This document shows positions 45,001 through 53,087 of a stretch of DNA of 64,000 nucleotides, in pieces. The notes under the pieces were generated by a model. The model did not search any database. It had not been told where the DNA came from and saw nothing but the letters and a program-made list of their open reading frames with translations. The stretch comes from Anaerolineae bacterium (GTDB taxonomy: Bacteria > Chloroflexota > Anaerolineae > Aggregatilineales > Phototrophicaceae), in contig JAJEBY010000016.1 of the NCBI GenBank assembly GCA_022822305.1, positions 682,001 to 746,000 on the forward strand, written 5' to 3'. Made by a program: the position numbers and the translations under genes. Every line of letters starts with the position of its first letter. The first letter of the stretch is position 1.

Positions 45001-45185
45001 GAACACTGGCCACGCTTGACAATCACCTTGTTGCTCTGCTGCTGGGTTTGATCGGGAGTATGGCGGCGCTGCTGGCGCACGGTTTGATTGATAACAGCGT
45101 GTTCGTGATTGATCTGGCGTTTATCTTCGCCTTTCAACTCGCGCTGGTAGCGCGACTATCGGAAATCTCAAATGACAACTTCTAA
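42036..45185 (+). CDS. Fusion of clan GH-A-like domain and O-antigen ligase (Wzy_C) membrane domain
   Basis: About 1049 residues. After an N-terminal TM/signal segment, residues about 45-360 form a (beta/alpha)8 glycosidase-like domain: WIRQFVYWDDIEPSPGQYDW, VVVFMNTPAW, and YYQIWDEPN with the acid/base Glu at about 171. On strand 7, where clan A enzymes have the nucleophile Glu (TExGW), the sequence is ASNWGW, so hydrolysis is doubtful. Residues about 365-510 add a beta-rich domain. From about 520 the protein has ten or more TM helices, ending in the O-antigen ligase signature HPFTGIGLDQFL...HPHNVVLDYWTRLSFAG. It may recognise a glycan outside the membrane and polymerise or attach it. Translationally coupled to the G5 lipoprotein (TGATG). 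Confidence 0.85.
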   Translation: MRQLLLLTIAFFMLAGSLVATLGTIQLRDSELRGYVDPTTEKDLPFTLARPGVNVDLRQYEGAELAANLEQIAASNFVWIRQFVYWDDIEPSPGQYDWSVWDRVMSALQRFPQLEPVVVFMNTPAWARVSHPNITVTKTAPPQALEDFARFVSSFAKRYGDTAHYYQIWDEPNLDDAWGMLEPRPAEYAALLKAGAAAIRTVDDRAKIVAAGLAPTTEISGQNISDLRFLDAMYAYGAASAMDIVAGKPYGFDESPLDRRVDEGLLNFSRIVALREITLKHGDGRKPIWASNWGWNSLPADWTGDRSIWGSVSGDEQIRYTVQAFDRAHRELPWLGAMFLHHWQPDAAPDSAEWGFSLLGQDGAPSPLLAAIQAYDFPSVAQNGLFHARNEHARYSGVWQFSELGADIGWLETSDSRFEFDFYGSDLALLLREGDYVAFLYPRVDGRPANATPHDTDGNAYVFLRSSSRAPELNLVPIARDLPLEDHILSAVADRGWDRWAIAGFAVSSGNLEALYDRQIFVGVTATVISLIVFVTALFRAPWREYLPQISGLIHGISGSSHLLLSGVTSIVMLLVMSWTWTDQRPAIFVRGDLNPVLAIATSGIIYRSPGLIFLIAAGLFLFVLVYHRLDTGLILTLFWAPFFLYPVELYLLAMPMAETMILITTCAAGFRLLVWLGAQVQMSNSHFRLSWSTLFKRLNAIDLAVAGVVIVAACSLIWTRRLDVAVTELRTLIIEPALFYAIFRALRPDKAILLRMIMALVAAALIVSTIGLVGYFFGDAVITAEGGARRLVSVYGSPNNVGLLLGRALPFLLAFALVSSNSRTRIAAGAALLIVAVTLLLTQSVGALLLGAPAAVAVVLVAHFRRRAIIPLALLGVIGVIGFALLTQVSGRFANILDFSSGTNFLRLRLWESSIEMLQNHPFTGIGLDQFLYMYSGDYVRPDAIWDLDLSHPHNVVLDYWTRLSFAGLALFVLIQASFWRSAKRMLGTLATLDNHLVALLLGLIGSMAALLAHGLIDNSVFVIDLAFIFAFQLALVARLSEISNDNF

Positions 45186-45276
45186 GACCAGGTGGATTTG
45201 GCGGATTTCTGCCGGGAGCCTGCACCTGAAGCTGTGGTAGAATCGCACTGTAATTTGCAGGTGAAAGGCTGAAGCG

Positions 45277-46224
45277 TTGCGAGTATTAGTCACTGGTGGC
45301 GCGGGATTCATCGGATCACATCTTTGCGATCGATTTCTCCAGGATGGACACCGCGTTGTCGCCATCGACAATCTCATCACTGGATCGCAAGACAACATCG
45401 CTCACCTGGCTGGCAATCGCAGCTTTGAATTCGTCTATCACGATGTCAGCAACTTCATCCACATCTCGGGTCCAATCGACGCCGTATTGCACTTCGCGTC
45501 TCCAGCCAGCCCGATTGATTATCTCAAGTATCCGATACAAACGCTCAAAGTCGGCGCATTGGGAACGCACAACGCGCTCGGCTTGGCTCGGGCCAAGGGC
45601 GCGCGCTTTTTGCTGGCGTCCACATCGGAAGTTTATGGCGATCCGCTGGTGCACCCGCAAAGCGAGGACTACGCCGGCAATGTCGATCCTGTCGGTCCGA
45701 GAGGCGTATATGACGAAGCCAAGCGATATGCTGAAGCGCTGGTCATGGCGTACCATCGGCAGCACAAAATGGACACGCGTATCGTGCGCATTTTTAATAC
45801 ATACGGTCCGCGCATGCGACTGGACGATGGGCGCGTGGTGCCAAACTTCATCGGCCAGGCTGTGCGCGGCGAGGCTTTGACCGTATACGGCGATGGGATG
45901 CAAACGCGCTGTTTTCAATATGTTGATGATCTGGTCGAAGCCACGATGCGCCTGCTGCGGAGCGACTTGGTGGAACCGGTCAATATAGGAACGACGCGCG
46001 AGGTCAACATTCTGGAATTCGCAGAAACCGTCAATCGGATTTCAGCCAATCCCGGCGGCATCGCCTTCGTACCTGAGTTGCGCATCGATGGCGATCCGCA
46101 GACGCGCAAGCCCGATACTTCGCGCGCGCACCGGGAGTTAGGCTGGCGACCGCAAGTTGAGCTGGAAGACGGGCTGGCGCTAACGATCGCGCATTTTCGC
46201 CAGGTTATGGCTGCAACCCCCTGA
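45277..46224 (+). CDS. uxs: UDP-glucuronate decarboxylase (NAD-dependent SDR)
   Basis: Converts UDP-glucuronate to UDP-xylose, 315 residues. NAD-binding [16 protein letters not shown] is at the N-terminus, with catalytic Ser/Thr in [11 protein letters not shown] and YxxxK in [13 protein letters not shown]. The UXS-type features [44 protein letters not shown] and [17 protein letters not shown] are all present. The start is TTG at 45277 with a GGTGAAAGG stretch upstream. It probably supplies xylose for the polysaccharide assembled by the neighbouring ligases and transferases. A UDP-glucose epimerase is less likely, given the SPASPxxY motif. Confidence 0.92.
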   Translation: MRVLVTGGAGFIGSHLCDRFLQDGHRVVAIDNLITGSQDNIAHLAGNRSFEFVYHDVSNFIHISGPIDAVLHFASPASPIDYLKYPIQTLKVGALGTHNALGLARAKGARFLLASTSEVYGDPLVHPQSEDYAGNVDPVGPRGVYDEAKRYAEALVMAYHRQHKMDTRIVRIFNTYGPRMRLDDGRVVPNFIGQAVRGEALTVYGDGMQTRCFQYVDDLVEATMRLLRSDLVEPVNIGTTREVNILEFAETVNRISANPGGIAFVPELRIDGDPQTRKPDTSRAHRELGWRPQVELEDGLALTIAHFRQVMAATP

Positions 46225-46225
46225 A

Positions 46226-47686
46226 ATGCTGGGCGCCGCTGAGTTCAAGATTCACGAATACGTTTGGCTGGGCGCAGCTGTCGCGGCGGCGACTGTGGCG
46301 GCGACACTTCCGCCAATCCAAGTATTGGGCGTCTTGGTCGTTTTCGCGATTGCCGTGGCAGCGACGCTCACGCCTTACGCTTTGTTGACGATTCTACTGG
46401 TGTTGTCGCCGCTGCGAGCGCTGATTGCGACAGAAGCCAATTTGAGCCTGCCACTGGACATTGCGGAGGTTTTGCTCGTGGCCTATTTTGCCGTTTGGCT
46501 GGCGGCGCGAGTCATGAACCGCCGTCCACTGGTCGCCGTTGTGCGGGAACCGGTACTACCAGCCATCTTGCTATTTGGCGGCGTACTTGGCATCGGCGCC
46601 TTTAGCAGCGTCTCGCTATCAGCCTGGCTGCGCGAATGGCTGAAGTGGATGATTATGGCGGCCTTTGTCTGGCATTTGGGTCTGTCGGCGCGGGAGAACT
46701 GGCGTTGGCTGGTATTCGCGCTGCTATTGTCCGCGGTGGCCAACGCGGCGGTTGGGATCTACATTTTCCTCGGGGGCAGCGGCGCGGATCATTTGCTGAT
46801 TTTCGGACGATACTTCCGCGCATTTGGCACCTTTGGGCAGCCCAATCCTTTTGGCGGTTTCATGGGCATTCTTTTGCCGCTGGCGTTGATGGGGTCATTC
46901 GCTTACCTCTTGGTCATCCTGCGGAACTTTAGACAGGCGAAACGACTGCAGCGAAGCAATGTCGTGTTCTTCATTTGCTTTGTCGCGGCATCGGTCTTGA
47001 TATTCTGCGCATTGATAGCATCGTGGAGCCGCGGCGCCTGGCTCGGCTTCGCCATGTCGACGGCGGTGATGATCTTCGCTATTCCCAAGCACAAATGGCG
47101 AGGCATCGGTTATGCGGCGATGCTCGTTCTGCTGTTCGCTGGCTTGTGGTACGGCGGCTTCCTGCCGAGATCGATCATGAATCGGCTGACAACCGCGGCC
47201 GGAGACTTTCTCACGATTGATGACATTCGCGGTGTGGACATCAGTCCGGAGAATTTTGCCGTGATGGAACGGATTGCGCATTGGCAGGCCGCGCTCAATA
47301 TGGCGCAAGCCCAGCCAGTTATTGGCATCGGTCTGGGCAATTATGAAGTGGTCTACGAGCAATATCGATTGATCAATTGGAAGGACGCCCTGGGACATGC
47401 GCACAATTTTTACCTGAACATGCTGGCTGAAACGGGCATAGCGGGCGCACTGGCGTATCTCGGCTTTTGGATCGGGATTTTTGCGCTGACCTGGCGTACC
47501 CGCGCCCATCCCAACCTTTTCGCCCGCTGCATGGCTATCGGCTTGCTCGGCTGTTGGACCTACCTCATGGCGCACAGTATTTTCGACAACCTCTATGTCA
47601 ACAATCTGTTTCTGCATATTGGTGTACTATTAGGTATGCTTTCGATTTTGCATCAGCAGGTCAGTCGTTCGCTCATCGTGGAGTAG
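46226..47686 (+). CDS. O-antigen ligase/polymerase family membrane protein
   Basis: 486 residues, about twelve TM helices. The Wzy_C-type signature lies near the end: AQPVIGIGLGNYE (about 365-377) and GHAHNFYLNMLAETGIAGALAYL with the conserved His. A large external loop separates it from FGQPNPFGGFMGILLPLAL and SWSRGAWLGF. It polymerises or ligates lipid-linked glycans at the periplasmic or outer face. It begins 1 nt after the uxs stop, so is in the same operon. It is the second ligase domain in this locus, after the fusion protein at 42.0 kb. Confidence 0.9.
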   Translation: MLGAAEFKIHEYVWLGAAVAAATVAATLPPIQVLGVLVVFAIAVAATLTPYALLTILLVLSPLRALIATEANLSLPLDIAEVLLVAYFAVWLAARVMNRRPLVAVVREPVLPAILLFGGVLGIGAFSSVSLSAWLREWLKWMIMAAFVWHLGLSARENWRWLVFALLLSAVANAAVGIYIFLGGSGADHLLIFGRYFRAFGTFGQPNPFGGFMGILLPLALMGSFAYLLVILRNFRQAKRLQRSNVVFFICFVAASVLIFCALIASWSRGAWLGFAMSTAVMIFAIPKHKWRGIGYAAMLVLLFAGLWYGGFLPRSIMNRLTTAAGDFLTIDDIRGVDISPENFAVMERIAHWQAALNMAQAQPVIGIGLGNYEVVYEQYRLINWKDALGHAHNFYLNMLAETGIAGALAYLGFWIGIFALTWRTRAHPNLFARCMAIGLLGCWTYLMAHSIFDNLYVNNLFLHIGVLLGMLSILHQQVSRSLIVE

Positions 47687-47688
47687 AT

Positions 47689-48291
47689 ATGTCGCAAATC
47701 GCCACGCCCGACATCGCTGCCGAAGGCAAGCGCCGCGCCCTGACGACGCCTCTTGATGGATTAATCATCGCGGTTGCGCGGCGGGTCGGCGGTGGAAAAG
47801 CCAAAGAGGTCGAGCGATTCATCAAATTCGCCTTCATCGGCGTGCTTGGTTTCCTGATTGATTTCGGCGCCCTCTTCTTGCTGCAGTCGAGCGTGCTGCC
47901 GCCTGTGGATCATCTTGATCAGCGGCTGCCGGTCAATGTCGCCATTGCCACGACCATCAGCTTTGTTCTGGCGGTGACCAGCAACTATACCTGGAATCGG
48001 CTTTGGACCTATCCGGATTCCCGATCGTATTCCATTCGACGTCAGCTAACCCAGTTCACGATCGTCAGCGTCATTGGCTGGATCGCGCGAACGGTCTGGA
48101 TTACCGTCACCTATGTATCATCCGGTGTGCTATCCACTAGCTTGATACGATTATTTGTCAGTACCTATCAACCTGGTCTGTTGGACGAGCACAAGCTGGG
48201 CACGATGGTCGCGCAATTCATTGGTGTCATGGTCGTTATGCTCTGGAATTTCGTAGCCAACCGTCTGTGGACATTTAACGACGTCGATTGA
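47689..48291 (+). CDS. GtrA-family membrane protein
   Basis: 200 residues with four TM helices. GtrA features are EVERFIKFAFIGVLGFLIDF at the first helix, VAIATTISFVLAVTSNYTWNRLWTYPD (about 80-106; the N.W.R.WTF motif) and a C-terminal repeat of the same motif, LWNFVANRLWTF. GtrA proteins are thought to help flip or present polyprenyl-phosphate sugars. I chose the ATG at 47689, 2 nt after the upstream stop; a longer frame from 47467 lies within the ligase gene and is not real. The GT4 gene follows 1 nt later. Confidence 0.9.
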   Translation: MSQIATPDIAAEGKRRALTTPLDGLIIAVARRVGGGKAKEVERFIKFAFIGVLGFLIDFGALFLLQSSVLPPVDHLDQRLPVNVAIATTISFVLAVTSNYTWNRLWTYPDSRSYSIRRQLTQFTIVSVIGWIARTVWITVTYVSSGVLSTSLIRLFVSTYQPGLLDEHKLGTMVAQFIGVMVVMLWNFVANRLWTFNDVD

Positions 48292-48292
48292 C

Positions 48293-49432
48293 GTGTCTCG
48301 AATTGCTATAGATTACACAGCGGCGCACGAACAAGGCGGAGGTATTGGCCGTTACGTTCGCGAGTTGACGCGCGCCATTGCTCGGCATGATCCGCTGACG
48401 GAGTTCCGTTTCTTTGTTGCGGGCGCGACCCCGGCATCGCTTCCTCAATTGAATTTGCGGAACGTTAGTTGGCGCCCGACGCGTGTAAGCCCCGCCTGGC
48501 TGGCTCGGACCTGGCATCGCGCGCGTCTGCCGCTGCCCGTGGAGGCTTTTACCGGCGCAGTCGATCTCTTTCACGCGACAGATTTTGTGCTTCCCCCTAC
48601 TCTGCCGGGTACGCGGACCTTGCTCACGGTGCATGATCTGTCCTTTGAGCGCGTGCCCAGCAGCGCTGAGCCTTCCTTGCTGCGTTACTTGCGGTCTGCG
48701 GTGCCGAAGTCTGTCCGCAGAGCGGATCACATTCTTGCCGATTCACAAGCGTCGAAAGATGATCTCGCGCAGCTTTACGATACGCCGGAGGAGAAGATCA
48801 CCGTGCTGTATTGCGGCATCGACGAGCAGTTCGCGCCGCCTGCTAATAGCGCGGTCATCGATCGTGTGCTGGAAGATTACGGACTTCGCGGCGCGGGTTA
48901 TCTGTTGTCGGTCGGCACGTTGCAGCCGCGCAAGAACTATCCTCGCGTGATTCGAGCGGTCAAGCATCTGCGCGAGCGCGGCATTGATTTGCATTATGTG
49001 ATTGCGGGTGGCAAAGGCTGGCTGGTTGATGAGATTGATGCGTCTATAGCGGAAAACCGTATGCAAGACAGAGTGCATCTGCTTGGATTTGTCGAAGACG
49101 AACAATTGCCGGCGTTATATGGTGGCGCCAAGGCGCTTGTCGCCCCGTCCCTGTACGAAGGTTTCGGCTTGCCCTTGTTGGAAGCGATGGCTTGCGGCGC
49201 CCCGGTGATCACCAGCAATTTGTCCTCCCTGCCGGAAGTTGCCGGCGACGCGGGAATTCAAGTCGATCCCACCGATGTGTCGGCAATCGCGGAGGCCATT
49301 GCGCAGGTGGCCAATGATGCCGATTTGCGCGCGGATATGATCCAGCGCGGGTTTAAGCGCGCGACCCAGTTTTCCTGGGAGCGATCGGCCCGCCAATTGA
49401 AAGCCGTTTATGATAGATTGCTTAGAGACTGA
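48293..49432 (+). CDS. Glycosyltransferase family 4
   Basis: 379 residues, GT-B fold, cytosolic or membrane-peripheral. N-terminal [22 protein letters not shown] carries the Gly-rich loop typical of GT4 (G.G.G.Y). The C-terminal half has [63 protein letters not shown] with the EGFGLPxLE nucleotide-sugar motif, and [11 protein letters not shown]. It adds a sugar from an NDP donor, perhaps mannose or rhamnose; the donor cannot be read from sequence. The GTG start lies 1 nt after the GtrA stop. Confidence 0.93.
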   Translation: MSRIAIDYTAAHEQGGGIGRYVRELTRAIARHDPLTEFRFFVAGATPASLPQLNLRNVSWRPTRVSPAWLARTWHRARLPLPVEAFTGAVDLFHATDFVLPPTLPGTRTLLTVHDLSFERVPSSAEPSLLRYLRSAVPKSVRRADHILADSQASKDDLAQLYDTPEEKITVLYCGIDEQFAPPANSAVIDRVLEDYGLRGAGYLLSVGTLQPRKNYPRVIRAVKHLRERGIDLHYVIAGGKGWLVDEIDASIAENRMQDRVHLLGFVEDEQLPALYGGAKALVAPSLYEGFGLPLLEAMACGAPVITSNLSSLPEVAGDAGIQVDPTDVSAIAEAIAQVANDADLRADMIQRGFKRATQFSWERSARQLKAVYDRLLRD

Positions 49433-49482
49433 ATGTGTTCGCCATTGAATCCGGAGCTACCTAATCTGGCAGGAACTGCGAA

Positions 49483-50091
49483 ATGAACCGTTACCATTCT
49501 ATTGTTCTGGTGTTTATCTTGCTGGCGTTGACCGGGTATCTGCTGCCTTGGATTGTCGCGCCGGCATCGTCAATGTCGCTAAACGCATTTGACCTTGCTG
49601 AATGGACCAGTTTGCATCCATTGCAGCGTTCATCGACAATTCCGTTGCTGGCGGCGCTGCAATTGCGGCTGCATTTGCTGATTTTAGCGGCAATCTTCAC
49701 GTGGGTGTCAAAAGACATATTGCCCGGCGCTATCGTGGCCGCCGTAGTCTTGCTGGCCGCGGCTGCGCAATTGCCGCCTCCGGAGTTCGTTGGGCAGCTC
49801 AGCGACGGGAATTTCCGGCAGCAGTTTGCCTTGGCGTGCGCTAGCGCAATATTGCCGCTGTTGATGTGGAGGTTGGATCACGCGCGACTCAAGTTAAGGT
49901 TAACAATGTCGTTGGCGGCGCTAGGTATCGCAATCGCCTTGGCCGGGCAGAAGCAGGCGGACACGCTTTATCGGCTAGCGCTTGAGGAAGGCGGGCCTGG
50001 GCTGGGCATGTTCATCGCTGCGGGCGCCTATGCGGGGATAATTCTTGTGACGTTTCGACATTCCGGATCTCGTGTCTCGCGCGCTTCCTAG
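49483..50091 (+). CDS. Polytopic membrane protein, unknown
   Basis: 202 residues, mostly hydrophobic, with about five to six TM segments (residues 5-27, 55-78, 80-95, 110-127, 138-155 and 167-190). No motif is recognised. It follows the glycosyltransferase with a 50-nt gap and may be part of the polysaccharide operon, or an unrelated small membrane protein. The 186 nt downstream up to the ACP stop contain no supported gene, only the ACP terminator. Confidence 0.65.
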   Translation: MNRYHSIVLVFILLALTGYLLPWIVAPASSMSLNAFDLAEWTSLHPLQRSSTIPLLAALQLRLHLLILAAIFTWVSKDILPGAIVAAVVLLAAAAQLPPPEFVGQLSDGNFRQQFALACASAILPLLMWRLDHARLKLRLTMSLAALGIAIALAGQKQADTLYRLALEEGGPGLGMFIAAGAYAGIILVTFRHSGSRVSRAS

Positions 50092-50218
50092 TGGTGCGAC
50101 TTGGCGCGTATGAGGCATTTGCGCGGATCGACAGGATGCGGGTCGATGGAGGCAAGGTTGCGACAGTATTCATGCGGCTTTGTCACTGCGGTAGGACAGT
50201 GTTGCGTTTGCGTCCAAT

Positions 50219-50247
50219 GAAAAAAGGGTAGCCGAAAGCTACCCTTT
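50219..50247 (-). terminator. Rho-independent terminator of acpP
   Basis: On the minus strand stem AAAGGGTAGC / GCTACCCTTT with a 5-nt loop TTTCG is followed by a T run, 31 nt after the acpP stop. Confidence 0.9.
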
Positions 50248-50277
50248 CGCAAAAATCCGGCTTATATCTGCGCAATC

Positions 50278-50514
50278 TTATTCCATATTTGATTTGATGT
50301 ACTCGACCGCTTGACCGACAGTCTCAATTCTTTGCGCGTCTTCATCACTGATTTCGCCGCCGAATTCTTCTTCAAAGGCCATAATGAGTTCAACGAGATC
50401 GAGCGAATCTGCCTCCAGGTCTTCGCGGAAGTTGGCGTCCTTGACGACGCGTTCCTCTTCCACACCAAGCAGTTCGACCACGATACCCTTCACACGATCG
50501 TCGATAGACGCCAT
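50278..50514 (-). CDS. acpP: Acyl carrier protein
   Basis: 78-residue acidic ACP. The phosphopantetheine attachment site is Ser37 in [10 protein letters not shown]. Helix III features [10 protein letters not shown] and a final YIKSNME are typical of AcpP. It carries growing acyl chains for FabF and donates to PlsX. The ATG at 50512-50514 has a strong GGGGAGGA ribosome binding site; an open frame continues to 50610 but is not family-like. It is a single-gene unit with its own promoter and terminator, divergent from fni. Confidence 0.97.
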   Translation of the reverse strand: MASIDDRVKGIVVELLGVEEERVVKDANFREDLEADSLDLVELIMAFEEEFGGEISDEDAQRIETVGQAVEYIKSNME

Positions 50515-50562
50515 CTTAGTCTTTCCTCCCCGACGGTCTCCGTCGTTCGCACATAAGCGCCA

Positions 50563-50591
50563 ATTATACTGATATTCGCTTGCCATGCCAG
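50563..50591 (-). promoter_or_regulatory. Promoter of acpP
   Basis: On the minus strand CTGGCA (50586-50591), a 17-nt spacer and a perfect TATAAT (50563-50568), about 49 nt before the start. The leader carries a small hairpin (CGACGG/CCGTCG near 50530-50545). Confidence 0.65.
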
Positions 50592-50615
50592 TCCATTTGG
50601 ACGGCTTCACAATGA

Positions 50616-50644
50616 TTGACAGGGCGGCTCCTAGAAAGTACGAT
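50616..50644 (+). promoter_or_regulatory. Promoter of fni
   Basis: TTGACA (50616-50621), a 17-nt spacer and TACGAT (50639-50644), 52 nt before the ATG at 50697. Back to back with the acpP promoter. Confidence 0.65.
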
Positions 50645-50696
50645 TGTCCTGCAATTGTTCTAATCCACCCGCGCCCAATTTAAGGAACACTTCTCC

Positions 50697-51749
50697 ATGG
50701 CGAAAGTCACGGAAAGCCCGAACACGGAAAGACGAAAAGTTGATCATATCAGGATCAACCTCGATGAAAACGTGCAGTTTCCGCGATTAAGCACCGGATT
50801 GGAAGAGTATCGGTTTGTGCATCAGGCGATACCGGAGTTAAGCCTGGCCGATATCGATACGGGCGTGGTCGTATTTGGCAAAGCCTTGTCGTCTCCGATC
50901 TTGATTTCTTCGATGACCGGGGGAACTGATGTGGCGCTGCGGATTAATCAGAATCTGGCCAGAGCCGCTCAGCGCCACAACATCGCGATGGGCTTGGGAT
51001 CACAGCGCGCGGCATTGGAAGACCAAACATTGGCGGCGTCTTACAGAATACGCGATGCGGCGCCGGACATATTGCTCTTCGCGAATATCGGCGCCGTGCA
51101 ACTCAATTATGGATATTGCCTGGAGCACTGTCGACGCGCGATCGATATGGTCGGGGCGGATGCGCTGATCTTGCACTTCAATGTGTTGCAGGAGGCGGTG
51201 CAAGCCGAGGGCGATATCGACTTTTCCGGTTTGCTGCGAAAGATCGAGCACGTATGCGCGCAATTGCCGCTGCCTGTAATCGCCAAGGAAGTTGGCTGGG
51301 GATTTTCTGAGCGTAACACGCGCGACTTGGTCAACGCCGGCATATCCGCCATAGATGTTGCGGGCGCCGGCGGCACATCCTGGAGCGAGGTCGAGTTTCA
51401 TCGCGCTCCCAGCGCCTTCCACGCGAACGTGGCCAGAAGCTTTGCCGATTGGGGAATACCCACCGCCGATGCGTTGTTGAATGCGCGGCGCGCGGCGCCC
51501 GATCTGCCGGTATTCGCAAGCGGCGGCTTGCGCGATGGCATTGACATTGCCAAGTGCATCGCGCTGGGCGCTGATCTCGCCGGTTTCGCCAGTCCGTTCT
51601 TGAAGGCGGCTGACGAATCAGCAGATGCGGTTGATTGGCTGCTGCAAGCGCTCAACGCTCAACTGCGCATTGCCATGCTGTGTACGGCGTCGCAGAACAT
51701 TGACGGATTGCGCAAGGCCGAATTCCAGCGCGGCGCCGGAGGCGGCTAG
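50697..51749 (+). CDS. fni: Isopentenyl-diphosphate delta-isomerase, type 2
   Basis: FMN- and NADPH-dependent isomerase that interconverts IPP and DMAPP, 350 residues, TIM barrel. Motifs are [12 protein letters not shown] at the N-terminus, ISSMTGG (about 76-82), [55 protein letters not shown] and [21 protein letters not shown] for FMN phosphate. It completes the pathway whose earlier steps are encoded at 0.5-4 kb and 15.5-19 kb. It has its own promoter, and its stop overlaps the convergent hemW gene by 4 nt. Confidence 0.96.
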   Translation: MAKVTESPNTERRKVDHIRINLDENVQFPRLSTGLEEYRFVHQAIPELSLADIDTGVVVFGKALSSPILISSMTGGTDVALRINQNLARAAQRHNIAMGLGSQRAALEDQTLAASYRIRDAAPDILLFANIGAVQLNYGYCLEHCRRAIDMVGADALILHFNVLQEAVQAEGDIDFSGLLRKIEHVCAQLPLPVIAKEVGWGFSERNTRDLVNAGISAIDVAGAGGTSWSEVEFHRAPSAFHANVARSFADWGIPTADALLNARRAAPDLPVFASGGLRDGIDIAKCIALGADLAGFASPFLKAADESADAVDWLLQALNAQLRIAMLCTASQNIDGLRKAEFQRGAGGG

Positions 51750-52924
51750 GTCAGTTCTCGAATGACGGCATTGCTCAGCAGGCGACCCGCAGACGTGAGC
51801 CGAACACGATCGGGTTTCACTTCCAGAAGCTCCAGGTTGATTAACTTGCGGATGCCGTCCTGAAACCGGTCGACTATATCGAGACCGAAGCGAGCCTCGA
51901 AGTCCGCGCGATCAATGCCCTCGCCGGTGAGTCGCATGCCCATCATCACCGTGTCAAACAAGTCGTCTTGGCGGTCAACGCGCTTTGATTTGGCGACGGC
52001 CGGCGTCAACGGGAATTCGAATGTCTCAGACTTGGCATGGGCAAGCGCAGCAATGTACTTGCCAGGCGCTGCGATGTTGCTGTAGCGATAGCCGCCCGCG
52101 AATCCATGTGAACCTGCCCCCACGCCCACGTAAGGCAGGTTGCGCCAATATTGCAGATTGTGCCGGCATTGCAGGCCTGGACGAGACCAATTGCTTATCT
52201 CGTACTGCACATATCCGGCGTCGCCCAAGCGTTCTGTAGCGAAGTCGTACATGTCGGCAAAGCGATCATCGTCGGGCGCGGGATGGATGCCGCTGTCCAC
52301 TTGCTGCCGGAGCGGCGTACCGCCTTTCAATTCCAATCCGTACATCGAGATATGTTCCGGCGCAAATCCCAAAAGAGCATCGACCGTCGATTGCCAATCC
52401 GTCATCGACTCGTAAGGCGAGCCATAGATGACGTCAATGTTGAGGTTGTCGAAGCCCGCTTGACGGGCAGATTGCACCGCGCTTTCCACGCAGGCAAGGT
52501 CATGACGCCGGTCAAACAGTCCCAGGACCTTGCTTGAAGCCGATTGCATGCCGATGCTTAGTCGGTTGATTCCAAGTTCCCTGAGCTCGCAGAGGTAGGC
52601 GCATGTCAGATCATTTGGATTTGATTCAAAGGAAATCTCGGCCGTTGGAGAAAGCGGGAAGACATCACGTATACGGTTCAGAAGCCGGTCATAATAGCTG
52701 GAATTCAGAAGTGACGGCGTGCCCCCGCCGAAATACAGCGAGTGGATCTCTGGATGGGGATTGTTTCGCGCGAGCAACTCCAACTCGCGACAGACTGCGT
52801 CAACATATGCGGGCGCCAAGTGTTCGAGGTCGGTATAAACATTGAATGCGCAGTACGTGCAGCGCGTCTGGCAGAATGGCACATGAATGTATACGGATAG
52901 GGAAGAATCCTGAAATGCCAACAT
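51746..52924 (-). CDS. hemW: Radical SAM heme chaperone HemW-like protein
   Basis: 392 residues. The N-terminal radical SAM motif is [14 protein letters not shown] (Cys-x3-Cys-x2-Cys), followed by [45 protein letters not shown] and the [16 protein letters not shown] motif shared by HemN/HemW. HemN-specific N-terminal residues are absent, and the length fits HemW, which binds heme and delivers it to respiratory enzymes rather than oxidising coproporphyrinogen. Older annotation calls such proteins oxygen-independent coproporphyrinogen oxidase. The region upstream (52925-53087) is unusually AT-rich. Confidence 0.9.
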   Translation of the reverse strand: MLAFQDSSLSVYIHVPFCQTRCTYCAFNVYTDLEHLAPAYVDAVCRELELLARNNPHPEIHSLYFGGGTPSLLNSSYYDRLLNRIRDVFPLSPTAEISFESNPNDLTCAYLCELRELGINRLSIGMQSASSKVLGLFDRRHDLACVESAVQSARQAGFDNLNIDVIYGSPYESMTDWQSTVDALLGFAPEHISMYGLELKGGTPLRQQVDSGIHPAPDDDRFADMYDFATERLGDAGYVQYEISNWSRPGLQCRHNLQYWRNLPYVGVGAGSHGFAGGYRYSNIAAPGKYIAALAHAKSETFEFPLTPAVAKSKRVDRQDDLFDTVMMGMRLTGEGIDRADFEARFGLDIVDRFQDGIRKLINLELLEVKPDRVRLTSAGRLLSNAVIRELT

Positions 52925-53087
52925 GGCGGTCTCGTTGAATTGTCCGAGATTGCATCAATGGTATTGGTTTAATATAATAAATCAACCTAATATAGGATTG
53001 TGGCGGATCCGGACAATCGAAGCGCGTCTAGTGGCGACGTCACTCCAAATTACAGCCAGCTATATTCCCCACCTCTAGGACAGCGGG

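Noticed and set aside
45223..45263. CACCTG...CAGGTG inverted repeat before the UDP-glucuronate decarboxylase
   Set aside because: A 6-bp stem with a 29-nt loop is weak and can occur by chance. There is no T tract and no matching operator elsewhere in the window.
52960..53000. AT-rich near-palindrome (GGTTT...AACC) between hemW and the PP2C gene
   Set aside because: The symmetry is imperfect and no regulator gene or second copy is present. It is better explained as an AT-rich divergent promoter region.
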